From Streptomyces ortus (GTDB lineage: Bacteria; Actinomycetota; Actinomycetes; Streptomycetales; Streptomycetaceae), in contig NZ_JAIFZO010000002.1 of assembly GCF_026341275.1 (NCBI RefSeq), forward strand, positions 4,060,118 through 4,124,117: a stretch of DNA of 64,000 nucleotides, read 5' to 3'. Numbering within the stretch: the first letter of the stretch is position 1; every line of letters starts with the position of its first letter. Positions 55,518 to 64,000 of the stretch are shown here, in pieces. The position numbers were made by a program, and so were the translations under genes. The notes under the pieces are model-generated. The model saw only the letters and a list, made by a program, of their open reading frames with translations, did no database searches and was not told the DNA's origin.

Positions 55518-57638
55518 CTACACGTCCGCCATTCCGAGCCGCAGGTGGATGACCTGGTCCGAGGTCAGCACCCCCGCGTGGACGTGCACCTCGTCGACCA
55601 CGCCGTCCAGGTACTCGCCCCAGCCCCCGGCCACCCGCGACCGCCCGACCTCGATGCCGGTCTTCGCCGTCCAGCCCGGCCGGTACGACGTCCGCGCCGA
55701 AACGTCTCCGTCGACGTACAGCAGGATCTCGTCGGCCGCGTCGTCGTACACGAGCGACAGGTGGTGGTCGTCGTCCGGGGACGCCCACGCGTTCCCCGCG
55801 GTGAGCGTGGTCTCCTCGCCGTCCGCGTCCGTCAGCACCGCCTCGAACCGCTCCGAGGCCCCCGAGTAGCGCACCGCGGCGAGAGAGCCGTCCGCACCGG
55901 GCAGCGACAGCACCGTCATCGGCCGGTCCCGCGACGCGCCGTCAACCCGTACGTGCGCGGAGAGCGAGAAGCTGTCCCCGGTGTCGACGACCGGCCCGTC
56001 CGCCGCGGCGAAGTCGCCGTCGCCGTCCAGCACCAGATGTCCGGCCCCGACGATGGGCAGGGGCACCGGTGCGCAGTCCGGGTCGGCCCCCGGGTCGCAG
56101 GAGTTGTCGTCGTTGTAGATCGTGGCGTCCCCACCGAACGTCAGCGGCAGTCCGCCGTCCCGCTCCGGGCTGCCGCCGTCCGCCACCTCGTCCAGTGCCC
56201 AGTACCCCTTGCTCGCGGTGCCGCGTTTCGCGAGCGCGGCGGCCTCGGGGGCGACGACCACCCGGTCCCACACGCGGACGTCGGCCAGCGCGCCGTGCCA
56301 GTTGGCGCCGACACCGCTCCGGGTCCGCCCGACCTGGAGGTTCCCTGACGCCGAGGGCGCCGTGACGTTCTCGGCGGTGCCGACCGACCTGCCGTTCACA
56401 TACAGACGGGCCGTCCCGGCCACCGGGTCGTGGACGCCGGTCAGCTGCGCCCACTCCCCGCTCTCGGGCACTCCGCCCCGTACGACCGAGTCGCCCACCG
56501 TGAACGACCAGGCTCCGTCGTCCGTCCCCAGCCCGAACGCCGCCGCGTCCGCGCCGCCGTCCTGGCTCACCGCCGCCAGGTCCTCGGCCAGGGAGTCCGG
56601 GCGTACCCAGGCGCTGACCGTGAAAGCCGCGGCGGGGTCGGCCGCCGGGGCGCCGCTGGTCAGGTACGCCCCGGCCGTGCCGTCGAACTCCGCCGCTCCC
56701 GTCACCGCGGTCCGCGCGGGGCCCTCGGCGCCGAACCCGACCCCGGCACCCGCCGTCGCGGGACGGCCGCCCGCGCCTGCCGCGGCCTCGGTGGCCCCGG
56801 CCGCGTCGGCGAGCTTCCAGGCGGCTACGGGCGTACGGCCCTCGCTCACGCGGAACATGTATTCCCTGGGCGCGCTCGCGTTGCCCGCCCGGTCGACGGC
56901 CTGGACCGTCAGCCTGGGGATGCCCGCGGACTGCGGCAGGTAGGTGAGCACGACCGGGCCACCGGGCTCCGCCGGCTTCGCGGTCCGGGTGCCGCCGCCC
57001 GAGAAGTAGTAGAGGTACGACACCGTGTCGTCCGACGTGGAGTCGACGGTGAACGTGCCGTACTTGCCCACCCCGTCGTGCCACTCGCCGTCGTCGGAGT
57101 AGTCGGGGTATTCCGGGGACGACACCGAGGGCTTCGCGGGCGCCTCGTCGTCGTACACGAAGGCGCACGACCGTCCTTCGTTGTCGGAGCTCCACGGTCC
57201 CCACACCGTGCCGTCGTGCGCCCGCACCCGCCAGCTCACCTCGGTGAAGACCGGTATGTCGGACGGTACGGTCCAGCTGAACGTGGATCCGCTGGTCCGG
57301 TGGGTCGTCTCGACCGTACGCACCTGGGGGTCACCCGCGTCGTCCGTCCAGGACACCTCGAACTGGGCGCTCACCCGGTTCCCGTCCGGGTCGCGCAGCA
57401 CCGCGGACAGCGTCGGTGCCGAGCGCACGTACGTCGGATCCGCGGCACCCGCACAAGCCGCGCTCCCGGTCGAGAGACCGGCCCCAGCGGGCTGCGACGG
57501 CGGCCGGTTCTCGGCCGCCGAGGCCGCTGAGGCCGCCGAAGCCGCCGTGGCCGTCCACGGGCCGAGCGCGACGGCCGACGACGCGAGCGTCACGGCGATC
57601 GCGCAGCGTACGAGGGCATGACGAACTGGTGGCTTCAA
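55518..57638 (-). CDS. Secreted LamG-domain (concanavalin-fold) protein
   Basis: Protein of 706 residues exported by a Sec signal (HALVRCAIAVTLASSAVALGP, cleavage in the following Ala/Ser stretch). TTG at 57638 has GGAGGGG five bases upstream; the longer frame is non-coding-like. An Ig/FN3-like region (residues 50-280) precedes two LamG-type sandwiches (about 310-480 and 520-700: FTVSAWVRPDS, ARLYVNGRSVGTAENV, FSLSAHVRVDGASRDRPM, DEILLYVDGDV). Two cysteines in CDPGADPDC link the halves. Probably binds carbohydrate or wall material. No catalytic domain. Confidence 0.86.
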   Translation of the reverse strand: MKPPVRHALVRCAIAVTLASSAVALGPWTATAASAASAASAAENRPPSQPAGAGLSTGSAACAGAADPTYVRSAPTLSAVLRDPDGNRVSAQFEVSWTDDAGDPQVRTVETTHRTSGSTFSWTVPSDIPVFTEVSWRVRAHDGTVWGPWSSDNEGRSCAFVYDDEAPAKPSVSSPEYPDYSDDGEWHDGVGKYGTFTVDSTSDDTVSYLYYFSGGGTRTAKPAEPGGPVVLTYLPQSAGIPRLTVQAVDRAGNASAPREYMFRVSEGRTPVAAWKLADAAGATEAAAGAGGRPATAGAGVGFGAEGPARTAVTGAAEFDGTAGAYLTSGAPAADPAAAFTVSAWVRPDSLAEDLAAVSQDGGADAAAFGLGTDDGAWSFTVGDSVVRGGVPESGEWAQLTGVHDPVAGTARLYVNGRSVGTAENVTAPSASGNLQVGRTRSGVGANWHGALADVRVWDRVVVAPEAAALAKRGTASKGYWALDEVADGGSPERDGGLPLTFGGDATIYNDDNSCDPGADPDCAPVPLPIVGAGHLVLDGDGDFAAADGPVVDTGDSFSLSAHVRVDGASRDRPMTVLSLPGADGSLAAVRYSGASERFEAVLTDADGEETTLTAGNAWASPDDDHHLSLVYDDAADEILLYVDGDVSARTSYRPGWTAKTGIEVGRSRVAGGWGEYLDGVVDEVHVHAGVLTSDQVIHLRLGMADV

Positions 57639-57731
57639 CGGGTCCCCTCCCCTGGGCCCGGCGATCCGCCGGGCCGTCCGATTGCGCGCCGGAGCGTAAC
57701 AGCCACCGCTGCCAGGGAAGTTGTCATTTTT

Positions 57732-57794
57732 CGGCACCCCGCACCCCGCACCCGGCACCCGGCACTCGGCACTCGGCACTCGGCACCCAACACC
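57732..57794. repeat. 7-bp tandem repeat
   Basis: Nine units of (c)cggcac(c/t) type between the LamG and helicase genes, with three identical cggcact copies in the middle. Confidence 0.9.
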
Positions 57795-57806
57795 CGGCGC
57801 GAACGC

Positions 57807-57844
57807 CGAAGGGCCCGGACGACCGAGGTCGTCCGGGCCCTTCG
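57807..57844. terminator. Terminator after the DEAD-box gene
   Basis: Perfect 17-base arms (cgaagggcccggacgac and complement) with loop CGAG. TTTT follows on the plus side only, so in the helicase direction it acts, if at all, without a T-run. Confidence 0.75.
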
Positions 57845-57878
57845 CGTTTTACGTCGCTACGGCGTCAGCTGAGGCGCG

Positions 57879-60134
57879 TCAGCCGTTGCGCTTCCAGCGC
57901 GGCTTGTCGTCACGGCGGCCGAAGGACGAGCCGGAGCCCGTGTTCGAACCGGAGCCCGAGCCGCGGTGGTCGTCGCGGCGGCCGGACGGACGGTCGTGGC
58001 CGGAGCGGAAGCCGCCGCCGGTGGGACGGTCGCTCTGCCGGTCACGGTTGAACGGACGGTCGCTGCCCCGGTGACCGCCGGAGGGGCGGTCGTCACGGCG
58101 GAAGCCGCCGCCGGTGGGACGGTCGCCGTCACGGCGGTCGCGGTTGAAGCCGCCGCCGGAGCCACCCGAGGGACGGTCGTCGCGGCGGAAGCCGCCACGG
58201 TCGCCACCGCGGTCGTCACGACGGTCGTCCCGGCGGAACCCGCCCGACGGACGGTCGTCACGCCGGTCGAAGGAACGGCCGCCACGCTCGTCGTCCCGGC
58301 GGAAGCCACCGGAAGGACGCTCGTCACGACGGTCACGGTTGAAGCCACCCGACGAACGGTCGTCGCGACGGTCACGGTTGAAACCGCCCGAGGGACGGTC
58401 GCCGTCACGGCGGTCACGGTTGAAGCCACCACCGGAGCCACCCGAGGGACGGTCGTCGCGGCGGAAGCCGCCACGGTCGCCACCGCGGTCGTCACGACGG
58501 AAGCCGCCGGACGGGCGGTCGTCGCGACGGTTGTCGCGGCGCTCGTAGTTGCCGCGGTCGTCACGACGCTGACGCGGCTCGTCGCGCGGGTCGGCGGCCT
58601 GCGCCACCGGCTCCTGCGCCACGGCGGCAGCCGCGGCCTCGACGACAGCCGCCGCCTCGGCCAGCGCGGCCTCCGGGTCCTCGCCGCGCTCACGCGCGGA
58701 ACGGGCGACCAGGCGGTCGGCCTCCTCGCGCAGCTCGACGGCACGCCGCTGCGCGCGCTCCAGCTCCTTGGTGAGCTGCGACACCTCGCGCTCGGCCTGC
58801 TGCGCCGCGTTGCCCGCGGACTCGGCCTGCACCTCGGTCATCGACCGGGCGCCCGTGATCTCCGCGACCTCCGGGTCGAAGGCGGCGCCGCCCTGGATGA
58901 TGTGGCGCGTGGCGTCGACGCCCGCGTCCTCCATCTGACGGAAGATCTGCCGGCGCTGGTGCGGCAGGGAGAGCGACACGACCGTGCCGCTGCGCCCCGC
59001 ACGGGCCGTACGGCCGGAGCGGTGCAGGTAGTCCTTGTGGTCACCGGCCGGGTCCACGTTCAGGACCAGGTCGATGCCGTCGACGTGGATGCCTCGGGCG
59101 GCGACGTCGGTCGCGACGAGCGCGTTGACGTAGCCCTTCTTGAAGTCTTCGAGAACGCGGGTACGGGCGCCCTGCGTCATACCGCCGTGCAGCGCGTCGG
59201 CCTTCACGCCGGAGTCGCACAGCTGCTCGGCGATACGGTCGGCGCCCAGCTGGGTGCGGACGAAGATGATCGTGCGGCCCTTGCGGGAGGCGATCGCGGC
59301 GGTGACCGGCGCCTTGTCCTTGGGCTTCACGATGAGGATGTGGTGCGACATGGTCGTGACGTTGCCCTGGGCGCTGTCGACCTCGTGCGTCACCGGGTTG
59401 GTCAGGTAGCGCTTGACCAGCGTGGAGATCTCGTTCTCCATCGTGGCCGAGAACAACATGCGCTGGCCGCCGCCGGGGATCTGGTCGAGCAGCTCGGTGA
59501 CCTCGGGCAGGAAGCCCAGGTCGGACATCTGGTCGGCCTCGTCGAGCACGGCGACCTGGACGTTCTCCAGGGAGCAGGCGCCACGGTTGATGATGTCGCG
59601 CAGCCGGCCCGGGGTGGCGACGAGGACGTCGACGCCGCGCTCCAGGGCGTAGATCTGGTTGCCCATCGACGTACCGCCGCAGACGACCTTCATCTTCAGG
59701 CCGAGCACGTCGCCGTACGGCTGGAGGGCGTCCGCGACCTGCATCGCGAGCTCACGGGTCGGCGTGAGGATGATGCCGCGGGGCTTCTTCTTCTCGGTGT
59801 GGCCGCCGGAGAGCTGAGTGAGCAGCGGCAGACCGAAGGAGAGGGTCTTGCCGGAGCCGGTACGGCCGCGGCCGAGGATGTCCTTGCCGGCCAGGGCGTC
59901 CGGGATGGTCGCGGCCTGGATCGGGAAGGGGCTGGTCACACCGTTCTGGCCGAGCTTGCGCACGACGCCCTCGGGGAGACCGAGGTCGGTGAAGGTGACC
60001 TCGGGGGCCCCGGGAGTTTCGGGGGTCTCAGAGGTCTGGGGAGCCGCGGAAAGCTCGGGGGCCGCGGTCTCTTCGGTCACCTCGGGTGCCTCGTTCTCGG
60101 GCACGACGATGTGATCAGTACTGGAAATGGACAT
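57879..60134 (-). CDS. DEAD-box RNA helicase with Arg/Gly/Asp-rich tail
   Basis: RNA helicase of 751 residues. Core residues 45-410: Q motif FTDLGLPEGV...SPFPIQ, AGRTGSGKT-type motif I (GRGRTGSGKT), PTRELAMQ, ATPGRLRD, motif II LDEADQM, SATM, and motif VI HRSGRTARAG. An Ala/Glu-rich coiled segment (about 450-540) is followed by 200 residues of RRDDRPSGGF / GGFNRDRRD repeats for RNA binding. Start MSISSTDHIVV with GGAAGG upstream. Likely involved in rRNA or cold-adaptation RNA work. Confidence 0.94.
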   Translation of the reverse strand: MSISSTDHIVVPENEAPEVTEETAAPELSAAPQTSETPETPGAPEVTFTDLGLPEGVVRKLGQNGVTSPFPIQAATIPDALAGKDILGRGRTGSGKTLSFGLPLLTQLSGGHTEKKKPRGIILTPTRELAMQVADALQPYGDVLGLKMKVVCGGTSMGNQIYALERGVDVLVATPGRLRDIINRGACSLENVQVAVLDEADQMSDLGFLPEVTELLDQIPGGGQRMLFSATMENEISTLVKRYLTNPVTHEVDSAQGNVTTMSHHILIVKPKDKAPVTAAIASRKGRTIIFVRTQLGADRIAEQLCDSGVKADALHGGMTQGARTRVLEDFKKGYVNALVATDVAARGIHVDGIDLVLNVDPAGDHKDYLHRSGRTARAGRSGTVVSLSLPHQRRQIFRQMEDAGVDATRHIIQGGAAFDPEVAEITGARSMTEVQAESAGNAAQQAEREVSQLTKELERAQRRAVELREEADRLVARSARERGEDPEAALAEAAAVVEAAAAAVAQEPVAQAADPRDEPRQRRDDRGNYERRDNRRDDRPSGGFRRDDRGGDRGGFRRDDRPSGGSGGGFNRDRRDGDRPSGGFNRDRRDDRSSGGFNRDRRDERPSGGFRRDDERGGRSFDRRDDRPSGGFRRDDRRDDRGGDRGGFRRDDRPSGGSGGGFNRDRRDGDRPTGGGFRRDDRPSGGHRGSDRPFNRDRQSDRPTGGGFRSGHDRPSGRRDDHRGSGSGSNTGSGSSFGRRDDKPRWKRNG
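57960..58545 (-). repeat. Minisatellite coding for the RGD-rich helicase tail
   Basis: Imperfect in-frame repeats of about 30-60 bases with cores such as acggtcgtcgcggcggaagcc. One long block containing GGFRRDDRPSGGSGGGFNRD is present twice (near 58100-58200 and 58390-58490). Length is likely variable between strains. Confidence 0.8.
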
Positions 60135-60418
60135 GCGAATGCGAAACCTTCCGGAGTCTCTTCGGCACGCGCCCGTCAACTCCGTGATTTCGCAAACGAC
60201 CGCCTCAATGCGGTCAGCCACGGCAAGGGAGAGTACGCGCCACGCGGCGCTCTGTGATGGCGCCGGGCGATGGGATCAAACGATCTACTACCATACGCAC
60301 CCTGTGCCCCTCAAGGCAAACCGACGTCGAATGTCCAGGTCAGAGGCCCGTACGGCCTCCTGACGCCGGGGCTCCACCGGGCCTGCGCCGGTCCTGGGCC
60401 ACGGCTGCCGGACCCCGC

Positions 60419-60940
60419 TCAGGCCTGAATCCCTGCCTCCGGCGCCGGCTCCCGACGCTGGGCGAGCTGCGGTTCGGGCTCCGGGTGCGCCGAGGACGAC
60501 GGCTCGGCGGTGGTCGGGTCCGGGGACGGCGGAGGGGTCTCCTTGGGGGGCGTCGGCTCCGGGTCCTGACGCGTCGGCGTGGGCTGCTCCTTCGTCGGCG
60601 AAGGCACCCCTGGCCTGGGCTTCTTCCCGCCGGTGGCGCCCTTGGCCGGCTTCTTGGGCGCGGCCGAACCGCTCTCCCCCGCCGACGGCGACGCCGACCC
60701 GGACGCGGACTCGTGCGGCTTCATCCGAGCGTGTTTTCCGTCACTCGTCCCGCGCCCCGCGGCGCCCTCGCCGGTCACCGCGGACCCGCCGTCGGCCTCC
60801 TCGCCGCCCTGCTGCCCCGCCGAGTGGGAGGGCCTGGTCCGGCCGCTCCCCTCGTCGTCGCCGACGCTCATGCAGCCGGCGGAGGCGGCGACCGCCAGGG
60901 CCGCGGCGGCCAGACGGACGGGTACGTACATGGCGCGCAC
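60419..60940 (-). CDS. Pro/Ser/Glu-rich lipoprotein
   Basis: Protein of 173 residues. GTG start with GGAGGT eight bases upstream, signal peptide MYVPVRLAAAALAVAASAGC with lipobox ASAGC. The mature part is low-complexity (Ser, Gly, Pro, Lys, Thr), with no globular domain. Perhaps a wall-spanning spacer. Function unknown. Confidence 0.75.
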   Translation of the reverse strand: MRAMYVPVRLAAAALAVAASAGCMSVGDDEGSGRTRPSHSAGQQGGEEADGGSAVTGEGAAGRGTSDGKHARMKPHESASGSASPSAGESGSAAPKKPAKGATGGKKPRPGVPSPTKEQPTPTRQDPEPTPPKETPPPSPDPTTAEPSSSAHPEPEPQLAQRREPAPEAGIQA

Positions 60941-61049
60941 GGGCAGCTACCTCCGGATGGGGTCCCCTCCTGTCCGGCTGGGCCGGGAACCCGGGGACGG
61001 GAGCGCGAGGAAGGGGACGAGTGGTCACCCTGCCCAACTCCCGCCGCCC

Positions 61050-61190
61050 GCAAGAGGACACGCCGCCGTACGCGTACGTACCGTCACACCCGTACACGTG
61101 CGTACCCGTCACAGTCGTACGCGCACGTCCCTGTCGCACCCGTGCGCGTACGTACGCGTCGCACCCGTGCGCGCCGGGCCGCGCGTACGT
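61050..61190. repeat. tacg/cgcg-rich alternating repeats
   Basis: Degenerate units like cgtacgcgtacgt and cgcacccgtgcgc recur through this 140-base gap. The pattern alternates purine and pyrimidine, which favours Z-DNA or cruciform structure. No gene is seen. Confidence 0.6.
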
Positions 61191-61540
61191 CAGCCGTAGC
61201 CGAGCGCGTGCAGGCGTGCGTCGTCGATGCCGAAGTGGTGGGCGATCTCGTGCACCACCGTCACCTCGGTCTCGGCCACCACCTCCTCGCGCGTCCCGCA
61301 CATCCGCAGCGTGGGCCCCCGGTAGATGGTGATCCGGTCCGGCAGCACCCCGGCGTACCACTCCCCGCGATCGGTCAGCGGAGTCCCCTCGTAGAGCCCG
61401 AGCAACTCGGGATCGTCGGCGGGCGGTTCGTCCTCGACGAACACCGCCACGTTGTCCATCAGCCGCGTCAGCTCCGGCGGAATCCGGTCCAGGGCCTCGG
61501 CGACCAGTTCCTCGAACTCCTCGCGCGTCATCTCCAGCAC
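61190..61540 (-). CDS. MMP-like zincin metallopeptidase
   Basis: Small protein of about 116 residues of the 'predicted Zn-dependent protease with MMP-like domain' type. Zinc motif HEIAHHFGIDD (HExxHxxGxxD) near residue 98. Start either GTG 61540 (VLEMTREEF) or ATG 61531; GTG chosen from family habit. It is soluble with no signal peptide. Divergent from a metallophosphoesterase gene. Confidence 0.85.
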   Translation of the reverse strand: MLEMTREEFEELVAEALDRIPPELTRLMDNVAVFVEDEPPADDPELLGLYEGTPLTDRGEWYAGVLPDRITIYRGPTLRMCGTREEVVAETEVTVVHEIAHHFGIDDARLHALGYG

Positions 61541-61689
61541 AGGACCATTGTCCGGTACGCACGCCCGGACGCCAGGGCCACCGCGTACGGGAGGGCGCGT
61601 GCGAGGGCGTACGGAAGCCGCACCGGACGCACACCCGACGCCGGCCGGCGCGCCGCATACCGACCCCGCCCCTTGGGCATACGGGCCCA

Positions 61690-63246
61690 ATGGCCCGCGT
61701 CCCCGCTGCCGCCGCTCTGCTCCGCGTACGGAAGGCTCCCCGCATCCTCGTACGGCACTACCGCTCACGCCGTTCCCAGCCCGCCATCGAACTCGTCCAG
61801 CAACCGCACCCCTATACCCGTGCGCTCGGGCTCGTCGCCGTCGTGCTGCTCGGCGCGTGGCTCGGACTGCTGGTCGTCGGGAACGTCCGGGCGCCGGTCG
61901 GCCCCATGGACACCACGATGACCCTGCGCCCCTCCCTCACCGGTGGCACGAAGATCAACGTCTCGCCGCTCGGCGCCCTCGAACTGCGCAGCCACACCGC
62001 CCCGCTGCGGCTGGACGTGGACGTCGACCAGCTCGACCCGGTCCGCTCACAGGCCCTCGTCGACCACCCGGAACGGCTCTCCGGCCTACAGGACGAGGTC
62101 GCCGAGGACGTCGGCGCGGGCACGCTCGACCTGGCCGTACGGTCCTGTGCCGCCGTGGTCGCCGGTGCGACAGGTCTGGGCCTCGCGGTCTACCGCCGCC
62201 CGCGCCGGGCCCTCGCGGCGGGCGGCCTGGCACTGACGCTGCTGGCCGCGTGCGGCGCGACGGCCTTCGCCACCTGGAACCCCAAGTCGGTCCTCGAACC
62301 GAAGTTCTCGGGCCTGCTCTCCTCGGCGCCCTCGGTGGTCGGCAACGCGCGCAGCATCGTCAGCGAGTTCGACGTCTACCAGAAGGAACTGGCCCGCCTG
62401 GTCACGAATGTGACGAAGCTGTACGACGTCACGTCCACGCTGCCCGCGTACGCGCCGGACCCCTCCACGATCCGGGTCCTGCACGTCTCCGACATCCACC
62501 TCAACCCGGCGAGCTGGAAGATCATCGCGTCGCTGGTGAAGCAGTACAAGATCGATGTCGTCATCGACTCCGGGGACACGATGGACCACGGGACGGCGGC
62601 GGAGAACGGCTTCCTGGACCCGGCGGCCGACCTCGGCGCCCCGTACGTGTGGGTGCGCGGCAACCACGACGGGCAGGTCACGCAGGACTATCTGGAGCGC
62701 ATGAAGAACGTGCACGTCCTCGACGACGGCCGGGCGGTGTCGGTCGCGGGACTGCGGTTCGCGGGGATCGGCGACCCGCAGTTCACACCGGACCGCTCGG
62801 CCGGGGTGGGCGGCGCGGGCCAGTCGGAGGTGCTGGCGGGTGCCCGTCTCGCCTCCTCCCTGCGCGACCAGGAGGCGGCCGGGACCCCGGTCGACATCGC
62901 GGTCGCGCACAACCCGACGGCGGCGCGCGAGACGGACGGGGACGTGCCGCTGGTGCTGGCGGGCCATGTCCACCACCAGGAGATGGAGGTCCTGAAGTAC
63001 GGCACGCGGCTGCGTATCGAGGGCTCGACGGGTGGCGGCGGGCTGCGCGCGCTGGAGGGCGACGACCCCGCGCCGATCGAGACGTCGATCCTCTATCTGG
63101 ACCGCGACACCCGTCGGCTGCAGGCCTGGGACGAGATCAAACTGGGCGGGCTCGGACTGACGACGGCCGAGGTCAGCCGCCATCTTCCGAAGGAGAACCA
63201 GCCGGGCGCGCCCGCCTCTCGCACCCCTTCCACCCCCACCCCGTAA
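61690..63246 (+). CDS. Membrane-anchored metallophosphoesterase
   Basis: Protein of 518 residues. N-terminal helices near 45-65, 150-172 and 178-205 enclose a domain, then a calcineurin-type phosphoesterase (260-500) with metal motifs LHVSDIHLNP, DSGDTMDHG, VRGNHDG, AHNPTAA and LAGHVHHQEM. Likely extracellular or periplasm-equivalent. Ends in a Pro/Thr tail. It precedes a tRNA cluster by 80 bases. Substrate unknown. Confidence 0.9.
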   Translation: MARVPAAAALLRVRKAPRILVRHYRSRRSQPAIELVQQPHPYTRALGLVAVVLLGAWLGLLVVGNVRAPVGPMDTTMTLRPSLTGGTKINVSPLGALELRSHTAPLRLDVDVDQLDPVRSQALVDHPERLSGLQDEVAEDVGAGTLDLAVRSCAAVVAGATGLGLAVYRRPRRALAAGGLALTLLAACGATAFATWNPKSVLEPKFSGLLSSAPSVVGNARSIVSEFDVYQKELARLVTNVTKLYDVTSTLPAYAPDPSTIRVLHVSDIHLNPASWKIIASLVKQYKIDVVIDSGDTMDHGTAAENGFLDPAADLGAPYVWVRGNHDGQVTQDYLERMKNVHVLDDGRAVSVAGLRFAGIGDPQFTPDRSAGVGGAGQSEVLAGARLASSLRDQEAAGTPVDIAVAHNPTAARETDGDVPLVLAGHVHHQEMEVLKYGTRLRIEGSTGGGGLRALEGDDPAPIETSILYLDRDTRRLQAWDEIKLGGLGLTTAEVSRHLPKENQPGAPASRTPSTPTP

Positions 63247-63326
63247 ACCGTTTTGGCGATCCCTCCCGACATCCCATATGCTTCTCACGTCCCCGACGCG
63301 CTGCGAAGCGCCCAGGTGGGCCGATA

Positions 63327-63399
63327 GCCCTCATCGTCTAGCGGCCTAGGACGCCGCCCTTTCAAGGCGGTAGCACGGGTTCGAATCCCGTTGGGGGCA
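63327..63399 (+). tRNA. tRNA-Glu (TTC)
   Basis: 73 bases: acceptor GCCCTCA/TGGGGGC with one G-U pair, anticodon loop CTTTCAA, T-arm GGTTCGAATCC. First of three clustered tRNAs. Confidence 0.94.
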
Positions 63400-63446
63400 C
63401 GTAATACCGTGTGCGAGACTGAGTTCGCTCGCTTGCGCACAAGCTT

Positions 63447-63521
63447 GGTCCTGTGGAGCAGTTTGGAGTGCTCGCCACCCTGTCAAGGTGGAGGCCGCGG
63501 GTTCAAATCCCGTCAGGACCG
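63447..63521 (+). tRNA. tRNA-Asp (GTC)
   Basis: 75 bases: acceptor GGTCCTG/CAGGACC, anticodon loop CTGTCAA, T-arm GGTTCAAATCC, discriminator G. Confidence 0.94.
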
Positions 63522-63548
63522 CTTGCAGATCACTTCGGTGAACTGCGT

Positions 63549-63625
63549 GGCTGGGTAGCTCAGTTGGTACGAGCGATCGCCTGAAAAGCGATAGGTCGCC
63601 GGTTCGATCCCGGCCCCAGCCACCA
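63549..63625 (+). tRNA. tRNA-Phe (GAA)
   Basis: Acceptor GGCTGGG/CCCAGCC, anticodon loop CTGAAAA, T-arm GGTTCGATCC. A genomic CCA follows, unlike the other tRNAs here. Confidence 0.94.
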
Positions 63626-63627
63626 TT

Positions 63628-63659
63628 CGAAGGCCCCGTCCAGGTGGACGGGGCCTTCG
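63628..63659 (+). terminator. Terminator of the tRNA cluster
   Basis: Perfect 14-base arms CGAAGGCCCCGTCC / GGACGGGGCCTTCG with a four-base loop, right after tRNA-Phe. No long T-run. Confidence 0.85.
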
Positions 63660-63712
63660 CTGTGCGCCCGGCGCGGGGTCGTTCGGCCGGGGGCCGCCAC
63701 CGGGGGCCGTTT

Positions 63713-63811
63713 GCGCCGTTCCCCGCGCCCCTGAAGACACCGGCGTGACACTCAGGGCGCCGGCACAGCCGCGAGGCCGTTGCCGCTGGACGCGCAGTTC
63801 CCCGCGCCCCC
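63713..63811. repeat. Two copies of the gcgc(a/c)gttccccgcgcccc repeat
   Basis: Copies at 63713-63732 and 63792-63811, between the tRNA terminator and the end of the convergent membrane-protein gene. Confidence 0.85.
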
Positions 63812-63824
63812 AGAAAGACGGCGG

Positions 63825-64000
63825 TCACGGCCGGGGCGTACCCGACGCGTGGGCCGGGGGTGCGGCGCGGCCCCCTGGGTGGCGGTGGCGCCAGGTCCAG
63901 AAGACCGCGCAGGAGAGCAGCGCCCAGCCGGCCAGGACCAGGAACGGGAAGACGTGCTGGTGGCCGGCGAAGTACACCGCCGTGTGCTGGGCGTTGACCG
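63825..64000 (-). CDS. C-terminal end of a membrane protein (cut by window)
   Basis: An open frame enters from the right edge and ends at TGA 63825-63827. The visible residues, HTAVYFAGHQHVFPFLVLAGWAL then LSCAVFWTWRHRHPGG in parts, form one membrane helix and a polar tail. Codon use fits Streptomyces. Possibly the last helix of a permease-like protein; the family cannot be told. Confidence 0.6.
   Translation of the reverse strand, partial: VNAQHTAVYFAGHQHVFPFLVLAGWALLSCAVFWTWRHRHPGGRAAPPAHASGTPRP

Noticed and set aside
57966..60257. 763-codon open frame on the plus strand opposite the DEAD-box gene
   Set aside because: It is the complementary-frame shadow of a high-GC3 gene. The minus-strand product has all helicase motifs.
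63327..63625. tRNA cluster as an integration site with an attached island
   Set aside because: No integrase and no duplicated tRNA 3' end is seen in the window; the DNA beyond is ordinary.

Overview
The window is Streptomyces chromosome. The rRNA operon reads as Streptomyces, GC and third-codon GC are very high, many starts are GTG or TTG, and short repeats with a gcgcagttccccgcgcccct core lie at gene ends. Gene order from the pst operon through atrA to an NsdA-like gene matches, from memory, the S. coelicolor SCO4138-SCO4114 block. It looks like a core-arm region rather than a recent genomic island.

Layout. 1-5600: a low-affinity phosphate transporter (pit, cut by the window edge) converges on the high-affinity pstSCAB operon. 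The operon has a PHO-box array upstream of pstS and a long hairpin between pstS and pstC. 5800-11640: a Tat-type FAD oxidoreductase, a PAP2 phosphatase, a transglycosylase/NlpC-P60 wall hydrolase, an orphan DUF397 protein, a DoxX-like protein and an ArsR/AHSA1 pair. 12170-19458: a one-direction cluster resembling a type IV secretion apparatus: a two-helix small membrane protein, a VirB8/TcpC-like protein, a VirB6/TrbL-like protein, a VirB4 split into two genes, and a VirD4/TraG-like protein with a degenerate P-loop. No relaxase is present. 20116-25740: a 16S-23S-5S operon on the minus strand.

25985-34657: a MarR/MFS pair, a PAS-SpoIIE-HATPase phosphatase, a type II NADH dehydrogenase, a TetR regulator that is probably AtrA, and an ECF sigma factor fused to a zinc finger, a membrane helix and a carbohydrate-binding-like tail. 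34637-40118: a very unusual gene in which a lasso-cyclase-like asparagine synthetase is joined in frame to an AfsR-type regulator lacking its DNA-binding domain. It also carries a pentapeptide minisatellite and is frameshifted by a perfect 25-bp tandem duplication. 40893-42317: an NsdA-family developmental regulator with a TTA codon.

42484-64000: lhgO, trmB, a PrsW protease, an M23 peptidase under a probable c-di-AMP (ydaO) riboswitch, a second SpoIIE phosphatase, initiator tRNA, a MarR-controlled flavin-type locus (domain-swapped RibD plus GTP cyclohydrolase II), a Phd/RelE toxin-antitoxin pair, a frameshifted small gene beside a GntR regulator, tRNA-Lys, an amino-acid permease, a LamG secreted protein, a DEAD-box helicase with an RGD-rich tail, a zincin, a metallophosphoesterase, a tRNA Glu-Asp-Phe operon and the end of a membrane-protein gene.

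All calls come from reading the sequence and recalled family knowledge. No database search was run.
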